Assembly (NCBI GenBank): GCA_037447655.1
Contig: JBBHKE010002352.1
Location: 337,415 to 401,414, forward strand
Origin: Zygnema cylindricum
Lineage: Eukaryota; Streptophyta; Zygnematophyceae; Zygnematales; Zygnemataceae
Direction of reading: 5' to 3'
DNA: 64,000 nt
Each line of letters starts with the position of its first letter. Position 1 is the stretch's first letter. The notes beneath the pieces are model-generated. The model saw nothing but the letters and a program-made list of their open reading frames with translations, searched no databases and had not been told where the DNA came from. Both the position numbers and the translations under genes were made by a program. Below, piece after piece: positions 1 through 10,800 of the stretch.

Positions 1-15
1 TCACCTCCAGTGTAA

Positions 16-19
<4 letters not shown>

Positions 20-48
<29 letters not shown>
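20..48. repeat. (GA)n microsatellite
   Basis: Simple GA dinucleotide run at the left edge of the window. It lies in the methyltransferase intron that follows exon 59-172. Confidence 0.95.
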
Positions 49-49
<1 letters not shown>

Positions 50-58
50 GCTGAGCAC

Positions 59-3000
59 CTTATAATTTGCCTGTCCAAAGCTTCCAGGTGTGAATGCAAC
101 ATCCACACTACCAACAAGGTGCCACATCAGTTGCTCCCCAAGGAGACAACGCCACCTGCCCCCAAAGATGACCTGCAAAATGTGACCTCCACTACAATTA
201 ATATGGACCACCATTGAAGGTGTCATTTTTTTTAGAGAGAAACATATAAGCGGGAACTAGAGTGATTAACAAATGATAAGAAAGGTAAGCCCTTCATGTG
301 TATGCTTGATGTGGCATGGGTAGTACTATTCTCCCATTACCTTACCAATAGTGCCACTTCATAGTATAACTCTAGGTTTAATAGCAGTTTGTCTACGCAT
401 AAAGGCTTAAACAGCTATTATATATTAAACCCGCACTAAGAATTGCATATTTGATCTGGGAATGCTCTAGCTTCCAATCCCATGTTCCATTGTCATGATC
501 CTCCCAAAACCTCCTAGCAATGAGTAATTCCTCAAACCCTCTCCGTGTCTTACATTTGTTCGAGTAGTTTGGAAGTTGGCCCATATGGAATGCAAGACAG
601 AGCCATACTGTGATTTTGCCCTCTTCCAGATTTCCTGCAAAGATGTTCCAATTTGTACAGTATCGCGCTTAGTGTAAACGACAATATATCGATTGCACCT
701 AAATTGTACCCCTCTAACCTGAAATAGTATCAATGACACTAATTGTATTTCTTTACACTAATTCTTTAGACGGTTCAGAATCAGCCACGTCATTTGAACC
801 TGAATTAGGACTACTGTGACTAATATAAACCCCCTGATACTAATTTCTTTACTCTAATAACAATTCACTGTGTAAAATGGATGTCAGTTATGACATATTA
901 GAAGAAGTCAAACTTGAGATAAAGTGGAATAGTACCTTGCATCCGGATCAATTAAATCTGTACACTTACTATGCAAACAAACCTAGAACTATTAAATAGA
1001 GAATATTCGGGTTGTAATTAGTAGTGTTGTGTATCGGCAAGAAATTTATCGCGATAACACGATACCGATAGTTATCGATAATCGAACGGTCAGAGATACC
1101 GATATATCGCTCCGAGACCAACAAATTCCTTATCGGCAATAAGTAGAGAAAGTATAGTACGCTATACAATAGTACTTTATAATATACTGTATTATATTTT
1201 TCACTGTGTAGAGCGTGGCATGCCACGTGTAGCAATCTGTTCCGTACTATGTGTAACAGAATAACGGCGGTTACCGATAATATCGGTTTTTTATCGGCGA
1301 TAACACCAGTTTCGACATATCGTGCCAGTATATCGATTATCAGCAAGCCAAAAAAAGGTACATATCGATTATCGGCAAAACCTTGCCGATACACAACACT
1401 AGTAATTAGGGAGTAAAACTAATAAAATAGAACCTTCAATATGTCCTTACATAACGTAATAACATAATTGGAGTAATTGACTTTAAATAATTGGAAGAAA
1501 AGAGTAAATAACGACCAGTGCCTCTATCTGCCTCAGTTTTAAACAGTACTTTGACACAGTCAGGCACTTTGTTGAACCATAATCAAACATGCTTATTGCT
1601 TTAATTAACTAAGGTATTCCACCCATTGCTAATATGTTAGAGAATTATACACTCAATTATGTTTGGCCACGTGGCCCATTATGGGCTACTTAACTAAATA
1701 CTGTTTGTTTTGGGTACAACAAACACTCACTTGAATTAAAGTGATTAACTCTAATAGCTATGAGCAGTACACCGCCCATCCCTATTAGAGTAAAAGAATC
1801 TTTAGAGTAAATGCGAAATTAAAATGTAAAATACTAATTCACTGCAGGGAGATGTGGCAGATTGTAGTCCAATCCCTTAGATTGTGTTGTTGACACTGTT
1901 TCATGATTTTCGGTTAAAAAAAGTCACGGCCGAATTAGTGTTATTAACTCTAATAAAGACGGGCAGTGTACCTCAGCAAGGGGCAGCAGCATGTTTGCCT
2001 CGAGTGCCTTCTCATCTCGAGCATTCCATACCAGCGACAACTGCACTTTTCCTGTATGATCCCAAACACAAAAACAAAAAAGCTATAATTTTAACTCCAT
2101 TACCCCATTTCTCTAATTAACAAAGGCAACAAATGAATAAACCCCACATCATATAATGAACTTTCATCTCGGTAACCTTTATGCTAAGCTTCACATCGAG
2201 CAGCATCCAAAACCGCAATCAATCTGAACGTAATTTGAAACCTCGCATTTTCAACTAGAAGAATTGCGAGAAGTAAAAAGGTTGTTTGTATAAGATCATA
2301 CCTTGTGCATAACGTTGCTCTGACGGAAGCGCGGTATTGTGGGTTGTGAGGACCATCTGTACAAATCCTGGGGAACCTTTAGAGTCAATGGTATCTTTTT
2401 GACATGTAGACGTTTAAACCAGGGCAGCTAACTAACATACTAGGTAACTGCAATTAGAGGAAGTGTAATCAACAAAAGCACAAAATTCATGCTCGTTCAC
2501 ACCAATGATGTCGAAAGGCAAATGCAATAGAATATGCAATCGACCAGAGCCTCCAATCTTGGTTGCATTAAGAATGGGTTTGGTGCATAGTTTAGGAGTA
2601 GGCTTTTTTACTACAGTGGGCTTTTGTCCGCACGATACCAGACGCATATTGTATGCATACAATATGGTAGCTCAAACAACACGATACAATTTGACGTAAG
2701 CATACGTTAAATGTCAGTCCCGAAAAAGAAATTGAGCAGAAAATTCTACACTAGTTGAGACATCCGACAGAATTTTTTGAGAGTACGTGTCAATTGCGGA
2801 AACTGTTGGATTCATCAATTTTTTGTCCCAATCTCGTGTTCTGAAACTGACATGGAAAATCCATATTGTAAATGGTTTGTTCAATTTTTTCAAAAAAACC
2901 CATATAATATGAATATAATATGCCCAATTGTATGCATACTTTTGAACTATGGTTTGGTGGCAGGTCTAAAAGCTGGCCATATCTTAGACAAAATGACTTG

Positions 3001-6000
3001 CCAAAGACATTCTCCAAGGTAAGCGCCAAAAAATCTTTAAAACTGATGATGTACTAGTCTTACTTTAGCCATTGGCTGTGAAAAAAATGCCTCGAAATAC
3101 AGTGCTGGGCAAGTCTGGTCAATATCATCAAGATGAGTCCTAATCATCAGAAAAGACTCAAGAAATGAATAAAGACAATCAAGTTTTTTTTTTTTGCATT
3201 TTTTTTTTGGCAATCTTTTAATCAACGCAACTTTTACGAAACTTCAATAAGAATTGGCCCAACATACTACCAAAATCGCTTCACAGCAGAGTGAAAACAC
3301 AATATTCAACCTCTTTTCTCTTTTTTCACAGTCGTAAGAAGCAGCAAACCTGAATGTAGCGCAGACTACCCGTTCCACGATCTTCATCATATGGCTGGAT
3401 GCCCAGATGCTTTACAGCCGCCTGGCAGCAATTGACACACACAGAGAGAGAGAGAGAGAGGAGAGAGGAGAGATGAGAGAGAGGAGAGAGGAGAGAGGAG
3501 AGAGGAGAGAGTAGAGAGGAGAGAGAGAGAGGGGGGAGAGAGAGAGAGAGAGGAGAGAGGAGAGGAGAGAGGGAGAGGGAGAGAGAGAGAGAGAGAGAGA
3601 GAGACGAACAAGAGAGGGAAAGGTTCATTAGTCCTCAGCACCCTGAGAGACCACCAAATAAGCAGGCACTACATAACAAAGGCAAGATGTGCTTTAAACA
3701 GCAATATAATACTCTACTGATTGACAGTAATTGCCACGAACACTGACACCTGTTTACTTGCTGAGACCATGAAAGTGTACTTGGCAAATCTTAGCTGCAA
3801 CTTAGAAAAGCAGGAAACTGCCTTCTCCCATGCTTACTGCCGAATAGAAGGTATAGAAGGAAAGCAGCCAGACTATAACTAAAAATTAAGTACCTTCACG
3901 AACAATTTGCGCAGTGGAGTTGAGTGCAGGGTGATGAGCTGTCAACCCATCAGTATTCCGCAAACCATCATTAAGTTACCCCACTTGACAATAACCCTTG
4001 TGCAGGATGAAAAAATTACCGTTTACCTTGGAATTAAATGGACAACGAGATTGAAAAAATACATTCCAACTTCCAGTTTTTTCAATCGTTGACAAATAAG
4101 AATGAAAATATGGTAGACTGTCACCTTTACAAGAGGGAATGTCCACCACTCTGTGACTACCCTCCTCAAAGAGACCAATTTGTGGATCTTCTGGAGTGCC
4201 CCTCACTGCAAGTTTCGCTCGGCACCTCCAACCCCACTGCAATATTCCTCTAAGGTTCAGTTTTATTGCAAAATTAAGTAACAAGCATACGACAATAATC
4301 GCCGAACAGCATCATCATTCTTTGCTGACCAAGTTAAAAATAGGAAAATTACACTGCCCATCCCTATTAGAGTTAATCACTCTAATTCAAGTAGGTGTTT
4401 TTATCCAAAATCATAAGCTAGTGTTAATAACAGTATTAATGAGCCAATTGGCAAAACATAATTTATAGTAGCTAATTCTAACAGTGTTAACGCTACTATT
4501 TCACTATCCCTAACAGCGATAACATCACCCCCAGCATAAAAAAGTACAGACTTAGCACCAATCCCAGCATCAATTTTTTTTAGTGATATTATGAAATGAA
4601 AAAGAAACATTCTACTATGATGTTGCAGATGGCGTGCAAGCCAGTCTCACCACATCACCAGTAATAAGCCTAAAGCTGTCAATCCCCTGATTTCCAAAAA
4701 ACCTTTTCGCGTTCCCTAAGATAGGAGGTTCATCCAAGTGATTAGCGAGAGTACATCCAGAACACCTGCACCGAATCTACAAACAGTTTTCAAAACTTGG
4801 TCATTGTATAATTCTCCTAGTTGTGTGCTTAGTAAATTTTAGTTTTACTTGCTAAATGATGATTCGGCTATGAGATCATAGTTGTAAAAATGGATTCTCA
4901 CGCCGAATTGACTCCAGCCAAATTACTTTCGGTTTTCTGAAAGTTTGTAGAGTTCTCGTAAAATTCTCTACTTTCATGGGATTACATATGAAATTAAACA
5001 CAATATATGTGATTGGTTGAAGGTAAAAAGAGACAACGCTCAAACAATCTTAGAGGGGTGTGGAAATTAAACTTCATTTTGTCCCTTTTCAACAGCAATT
5101 GGTAATCCTTTGTATCCATAGAGTAATTACACAATCGAGGTTTTACCCTAAAATTTGTACAGATTTTTGTGTAATTCCTGTATGGTTTACTCAAAAAAAG
5201 TACGATCCACCCACAACATTCAGGGTAAATTCTGTCAATGTCACACCCCTATAAGGTACAAGAGAATCTTACCTTTCAAAATGTTGACAATCCAGTTCAA
5301 ACTTCATGTCGCTTTTATCCAATCTATAGCCCTGTCTGATTGTACTGACTCCCTCCTCCTCATTTCCATAATCCCTCTCCCCTCGCGGCTTAAATTGTCC
5401 ATTTTGACCATCAACCTCCCAATCTCCTTTCAACCTTCTTGAAGCAATTTCACCACGAAATTCCCTGTTCCCTTCACGTTCTTGTCCAATTCTAGTCCCA
5501 AAAGGTTTGATTTGGGTCCTTCTGAAGCTTTCAGAATTACTGTCTCTGCCTATTTCTACTCGATATTCATCAGCTGCATGTCTCCGCAAAACTCCAGACG
5601 TCCTTTGAAAATCTCCCTCATATCCTCGAACACTCCTGTCTCCTCTTCCAGTATCATGGAAATTGCTATCTCTGTTATCTCTCCTATTCCAAGAACCAGT
5701 TGAGCTCACTCCAAACTTTTCTCCAAACCTTCGGCCATTGTCAATCTGTAAATTACTACCACGTGAATCGCCATTAGAGTAAAAAAATTATGACCATGGG
5801 GTTTATTTTAGCCTTACTAATTCTAATTTAATTCCAAAGTGACGTGGCTGCTCAACAGTTAGCGTTAAGAAAAAGACAATGAGTGTCATTAATACTATTT
5901 TAGGACCAAGGGCTAGAATTTAGAGGCACAGACATAGTGTTATTAACGCTAATAGCAATTCACAGTGTAACTACACCGAGAATCGCCATTAAAGTTAAGA

Positions 6001-6691
6001 ATTAACCAGTATGAGGACTGTTTTCAGGTTAAAATTCTAGTTCCCGTTCGGAGAACGTTTTCGATTTTGAACTACACTTTAATAAAAAACAGAACGCATA
6101 ATTAGCGCTACTTTGTGTTCATAGAGGGAAAAAAACAGGAACCGAATTAGTGTTACTGACGCTAAGAGCGATTCACGGTGTACCATTAAAGGCATCAGTT
6201 TTAAATCTTAAGGCACCATTACTTACATCTTGTCTGGCTTCTCTTCCAAACCTTCCCATTGTATCGTCCCTTCCACCTTGAACCCTGTCCATTATCCTCT
6301 TTTTATCCGTAACGCTCTCATACTTATCTTCTTTCCTTTCCCAATCAGACCAGCCAGATAATTCATAATCAAGGTTCACTTCGTCCAGTTCCATTCCTTT
6401 ATCTCCATTTTCAGGTTCTGAACCCAAAGTCTCGGCGTCTCTGAGAACCATCTCTTGATGCGTCCGCCGTTCTCTCCCTTCCCTCCCTCCTGCAAACGCT
6501 TTACACTGAATTTCTGAGACTAAGTTTCCTGATGACGCCCCCTGATAATTTGCTCTTAAACCTTCAAAATCTAGTCTTTCTCTCCCGCCTATACATAGTG
6601 ATTTTCTAAATCGAAAAGCAAAAGGCAAGCTGTGAGTATCAAAAGGGAGGGAGATAGAGGAAGGAAGCATTGTGTTTAAGAAAGGCAGCAT
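59..6691 (-). CDS. TrmA/RlmD (RumA)-like RNA uracil-C5 methyltransferase, 3' end beyond window
   Basis: Ten exons in consistent phase, about 534 residues: 6227-6691, 5273-5745, 4651-4765, 4125-4236, 3904-3938, 3350-3421, 2302-2356, 1972-2051, 554-634, 59-172. The first ATG (6691) opens a hydrophobic, Ser/Arg-containing leader like an organelle transit peptide. An Arg/Asp/Gly-rich spacer follows, then CQHFERCSGCT, the CX5CX2C [4Fe-4S] pattern of RumA, split across the exon 2/3 junction. Next come WGWRCRAKLAVRG, DIPSCK (likely fourth cluster Cys, about residue 387), MVLTTHNTALP, KVQLSLVWN, LHSIWANFQTT and GSFGQAN. The family transfers methyl from SAM to C5 of uridine in rRNA or tRNA. The C-terminal SAM-binding and catalytic-Cys part lies left of position 1. 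The exon 5 donor at 3903 was chosen because it keeps frame; a stronger-looking donor at 3893 does not. Organelle targeting is inference. Confidence 0.92.
1022..1401. mobile_element. hAT-like non-autonomous element, TAGTGTTGTGTATCGG ends
   Basis: The ends are TAGTGTTGTGTATCGGCAAG and its near-perfect inverse, flanked by a perfect 8-bp duplication GTAATTAG at 1014-1021 and 1402-1409. An 8-bp TSD with a TAG-starting TIR is typical of hAT. At 380 bp it has no coding capacity, and its interior is rich in TATCGATA-like palindromes. It lies in the methyltransferase intron 635-1971. Relatives are at 31161, 32511-35573, 52593-53812 and 61881-62719. Confidence 0.92.
1770..1968. mobile_element. TA-flanked MITE (CACCG end family) at a splice donor
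   Basis: Inverted ends CACCGCCCATCCCTATTAG and its inverse, with TA on both sides (1768-1769 and 1969-1970). No coding capacity. The right-hand TA is part of the 5' splice site of the minus-strand methyltransferase exon 1972-2051, so the intron begins G, then TA, then the element. A TA TSD suggests Tc1/mariner-like mobilisation, but the superfamily is not proven. Confidence 0.85.
2640..2965. repeat. Palindrome-ended repeat with TTGTATGCATACAA core
   Basis: Two inverted TTGTATGCATAC blocks near 2648 and 2928 bracket the segment, and both are followed by a CATAGTTCAAA-like edge. Related blocks occur near 19740-19830 and 35690-35760. It lies in the methyltransferase intron 2357-3349. Exact ends and TSD are not resolved. 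Confidence 0.5.
3443..3604. repeat. (GA)n / GAGAGG microsatellite
   Basis: About 160 bp of interrupted GA repeats. On the minus strand it is the CT-rich tract directly before the acceptor of methyltransferase exon 3350-3421, so its length may affect splicing. The Ser/Leu-only reading frames across it are repeat artefacts. Confidence 0.95.
4352..4400. mobile_element. Single TA-family MITE end
   Basis: One recognisable CACTGCCCATCCCTATTAG terminus after a TA. The opposite end is not clear in the next 300 bp. It lies in the methyltransferase intron 4237-4650. Confidence 0.4.
5759..5967. mobile_element. TA-family MITE, intron copy 1
   Basis: The left end resembles CCACGTGAATCGCCATTAG and the right end is GCTAATAGCAATTCACAGTG, each bordered by TA. 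It is one of two abutting copies that together make up most of the first methyltransferase intron (5746-6226). Its edge lies about 11 bp from the acceptor of exon 5273-5745. Confidence 0.85.
5974..6180. mobile_element. TA-family MITE, intron copy 2
   Basis: Ends CACCGAGAATCGCCATTA and GCTAAGAGCGATTCACGGTG, each bordered by TA. It begins 6 bp after the neighbouring copy ends, in the same orientation. About 45 bp of unique sequence separates it from the donor of methyltransferase exon 1. Confidence 0.87.
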
Positions 6692-7873
6692 TTTCTGCCC
6701 AGAGCTACAAAGCTCCAATTGCCTACCAAAGGCTCAAAATTGCAATCGCGTAGCTAAGAATGAAACATTTAGTTGCCATTACATTGGCAAAATATTCAAA
6801 AAGGAAGTACAGTACCGGTATTGAAATCGTAGCAAATTTGGGCGTTTGAAACACCTGTTCGGTTCACACTTCACAGTTCAAAAATTCAAATGTGCGAAAA
6901 CGAGGGGAAACGCTATATCGGGTCGTCCCTTACTATACGCGTACATACGGTACAGTACAGTACATTACAATACAGTACTGTAGCATTTCAAACTGCTTCC
7001 GAAATAGCCTGTGAAATCCTATCATCCATAGTTCAAAAGTGCGGAAATTATTGGAAACGCTATATCGGATGTTCTCGTAATATATGCGTATTATAGAACA
7101 AACCATACGGTACGCGTATGCTAAGGGGCAACTATAGCGTTTTGAACTTTTGACGTTTTCCAATTGCTTTCGCACTTTTGAGTTATGCAGTTATTATGCA
7201 ATCCAACAGCTAAAGATGTCACGTTTGAAAGATGAGATAAGCGGCCATGAATATCGATGTTCACTCAAGGTGAAAGTTTCAATTGACCTACAAGTATTAG
7301 TGTTGACTTACTAATTCTCTACTTGAACCCCCTTACAGAAGACACTTAGTTGAATTCCACGTGGCAGCTGACTCATCTGCCAATTAGACTGTTCGCCATG
7401 GCAGGTGACTCTCGCGACCACTTCCTCCTCTCTCTGTTCATCGTAGGCACGTGTTGTTTTATTTTCATATGTCATTTTAGTCATGCTGAAACTGCCTTAG
7501 CTTATAGTTTTTTGTTTCCCTTGCTTTGGCATTCCTCTCAGTTTACTCTTGGTCATTGTCAAAGAGCAATACGATTTGTCATGAGCATAGCTCAATTATG
7601 TGAAACACAATTGGAATCATTGTATGTCGTTAGACCGTACTGTCTGTGTATCATATGGTTTTTTTGTGTATTATACGGGGAAGCCATGTATAGCGTTTCA
7701 ATTTGTTTCGCACATTTGAGCTATGGTTATGGGTGTATGACTGAGTAAAAATTGAATGAAAAGGGGACGGTAAAATTCAGTAAAACTGAATGAAAAGAAA
7801 TGGGTAAAGAAATGAAAAAGGCTGATCGACAGAAAAGCTTGTCAAGGAGAACTAAGCTGATAAAGGAGGATGC
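6692..7873. promoter_or_regulatory. Divergent intergenic region with CATAGTTCAAA MITEs
   Basis: This 1.18-kb gap separates the divergent methyltransferase and RWD start codons, so both promoters must lie here. It contains three copies of a short inverted-repeat element with ends CATAGTTCAAAAGTGCG and its inverse: about 6872-7000, 7026-7187 and 7586-7725. The last carries CATAGCTCAA and TTGAGCTATG ends. Unique sequence is limited to about 6720-6870 and 7190-7585. No TATA box can be assigned with confidence. Confidence 0.6.
7026..7187. mobile_element. CATAGTTCAAA-family MITE
   Basis: Inverted ends CCATAGTTCAAAAGTGCGG and CGCACTTTTGAGTTATG. A second, more degraded copy lies immediately left (about 6872-7000). 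Further copies are at 7586-7725, 18399-18522, 30393-30516 and 44467-44604. Each keeps GAAACGCTATA near one end and TATAGCGTTTC near the other. TSD length is unresolved. Confidence 0.75.
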
Positions 7874-10800
7874 ATGGAAGCAGACCTTGAGCAAGAACAG
7901 GAGATGGAAATTGAGGCTCTTCAGGCAATTCTCATGGATGACATTGAAGGTACAGGGCGGCTTTTTTGATTTGACCACTTTTTGTTGCTGTCGTTCTTTT
8001 CTTTATTGAAAATTCGTTTTGTCCACAGGATTTTTTTTTTTTTTTTGGTTTTGCCTGAGGATTGAAACAAGGTACGGTTCAGGAGGTTTGGATTATGCAG
8101 CCTTTGAGGGCAAAACGACAAAAAACACTTCCAATACGACGTAATTTCAACCATGTAGAATAGACTTCCCATGGGAATTTTATGCTCATGGCCTTGATGG
8201 AATGAAAACATCATATTTTTGTTGCAACCTAACATCTTAGATTTCTAAATTTTAAGCACCAACTCAGATTATCAATATAAGTTTTGTCTCATCTGATGAC
8301 ATCTGACGATTCAAGGAATAGTACAGGTTTTTGTTCCTTTTTTGAAACTCCGAAAAGACCAGTTTGTGGAATCCTCCTTTCCCGCATGATAACTAGAGCA
8401 TTAATGTACTCTCAATCATACCTACGAGCACCTATGTTTTGACGGTTATGGAACATAGGAGATTATTATGCAGACACACACCTTTATGGAAGTCATTTCG
8501 ATGCCTACAAATTGCAAGTTTTGCTCTAGAGGGATGCAAATTAACATGTTAGACTAATTGTTGAACAAAAAAAATTGTTAGGACATGTATAACTAGTCTC
8601 CATTACCTCTCTCTCTCTCTCCCTTTGTTTTACATGCGCCAACAGCTCCCATTCCATCTTGTCATTTGCTGCCATTTCTATGCTCTCTTCCCCATTATTA
8701 CCCCTGCACTCTCTCTCTCTCTCCGTGCAGTGACTGCCTTATTTCAGCCAATTTCCTGTTTTTCTGTTCACACTCCCTCGATCTCGCTGCTTCCCTCGTC
8801 CACCTCCCTGTTCTGCTTCCTGGATGTCACATCCTTCTCTATGCAGCTCCGCCAAGGAGTGATTCCGTACTTTGTAGAATATACTGTGTATTGTTATTGG
8901 TGTTAAGAAATATGAAGCGGGGGTTTAAATTTAGTATTATTAACTCTGGTTTAGGTCTGAGTGACATGACGATTGTCGACTGCTTATTAAATTAGTGTAT
9001 GCACGGAAAATTAGTATTATTAAGGACAAAAGAAAACCGGCACCAATTTAGTGTCATTAACACTAAAAGCGATTCACGGTGTAGTCCTTGCGGGAGAATA
9101 GTTGCAGTTGTAGCTCATCCTATTGCAAGGGCCTCATAACTTTGCAGATTGGGCACACCGCTGACAGCTATCTGTCACCTGTCAAGGTGAGCTTGTTCAA
9201 AAGCAATGGCCATCTGTCTTGAACAGTTGATCTCTAGCATGCATTCCTACAACTTTGGTATACTTACAAACTTCCTTTATTTCGACATGGTAGGTCATTC
9301 AGATGCTATCTTGATGATCACTCTTAAGTATATGCACGAAAATGTTAGTGCAAGGCATCTCATCATTGAATTAGGCCTGTTTGTCCGGATGGATATGTGT
9401 TGCGGCCAGATGAATTTATGTATTTGTTGCTCTGGCCTGCAATCATCGATTCTTGCAATCACCATCTGTGGTCGTAAAGCATTTCAGCTTGTCACAGGGA
9501 TTGTCGGTTGTTAAGGTTAATTCTTGGTAAATGGAAGACATATAGGTGAATGATTGCTGCTGTTGCTTGGGCTATTTTCAGCCAGGTTCATGCCTGCATA
9601 GCAACACCAGAATGATCTGCTGTGTGGATAACAATCCAATTTGAAACAAGTCTTATTGTGACTCAGAGGGACCATGTCCTTACTGACAGTTATGACATGG
9701 AAAGCGATTAATGTTGAAACTTGAGACTATCTTCTTACTTCTGACTCTTTTGACAAGGAAAGCATTTTTTCTTGAAACTTGCATCTGACTTTTTTGACAA
9801 GGAAAGCGGTTTTTCTTTGAAACCCGAGACTATCTTCTTATTTCTGACTCTTTTCACAACGAAAGTGATTATTTACTTCTGACTTTTTTGACATGGAAAG
9901 TGATTAATGCTGAAACTCGAGATTATGTCTTACTTCCGACTCTTTTAACATGGAAAGTGATTAATGTTGAATCTGACAACCTGGAATTGGCAGCATGGGT
10001 GCAGAGATTGATAGCTCCGCCACAAGTTGGAATACCAGCAGTCGCTGCTTCCAAATAACGATTTCACCCATGGTGATTTCTTGTATGGCCTGGTAGTAGA
10101 GAAAGTGTTTGAAAGCCTATCAAGCAAACATCATGTTCTTTTAATGTTGCATCGGATTTGCTGTTTTCTTCCATCAATTTAAGGTTTTCAGTGTTGTGAA
10201 CAAACAGTAATTGCTGTATATCTGTATGCAGGGCGATGATGAGGACGAACCGACAGAAATACCTGGTTAGTGGAGTTTATTAAGGGAATGTGGAGGGAAA
10301 GTGGGGGATAGGAGATTCATTTCATTTGTGTTGTGTATCTGATCCATGGATAAGAAACAGGATGAGCCTTCTATGCAGCTCTCGCATTGATTTAACTCTG
10401 GTAAAAATGAAATGGGAAGTAGGCTAGATGATGTCGTTCGTCCTTGATGGGGAATGCCTGTGAAATGATGACTGCTCGGTATTGTCGATATTGGCCTAAA
10501 CGTTTGACTGATGGTCAAGGCGAAGAATATTTTGCGTTGTAGAACAACTTTGGAGATTGATAACTTTGACATTGTAAATTGCTGCTCTTTGTTTAACGAT
10601 TGATATCTATGATATTACAGGCCTTTATGATTCATCCAGTAAAAGCGGGTCAAGTCATTCAGCTAAATGTCTTAGAACATATGTGATACAGCCCTATAAA
10701 TTAGTATAGTTAATCATTCTTATCAAAAGGGAGGATCATAAAACGCATCAATTCTAGGAGTGCACATCGTTTGAATCACATTTGCAACTTTCCCAAGCAA

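Noticed and set aside
3326-3641. Two overlapping Ser/Leu-rich frames on the minus strand
   Set aside because: Translations of the GA microsatellite.
4651-4776. Alternative acceptor at 4777 for methyltransferase exon 3
   Set aside because: Phase does not match exon 2; the acceptor before 4765 keeps frame and completes the CX5CX2C motif.
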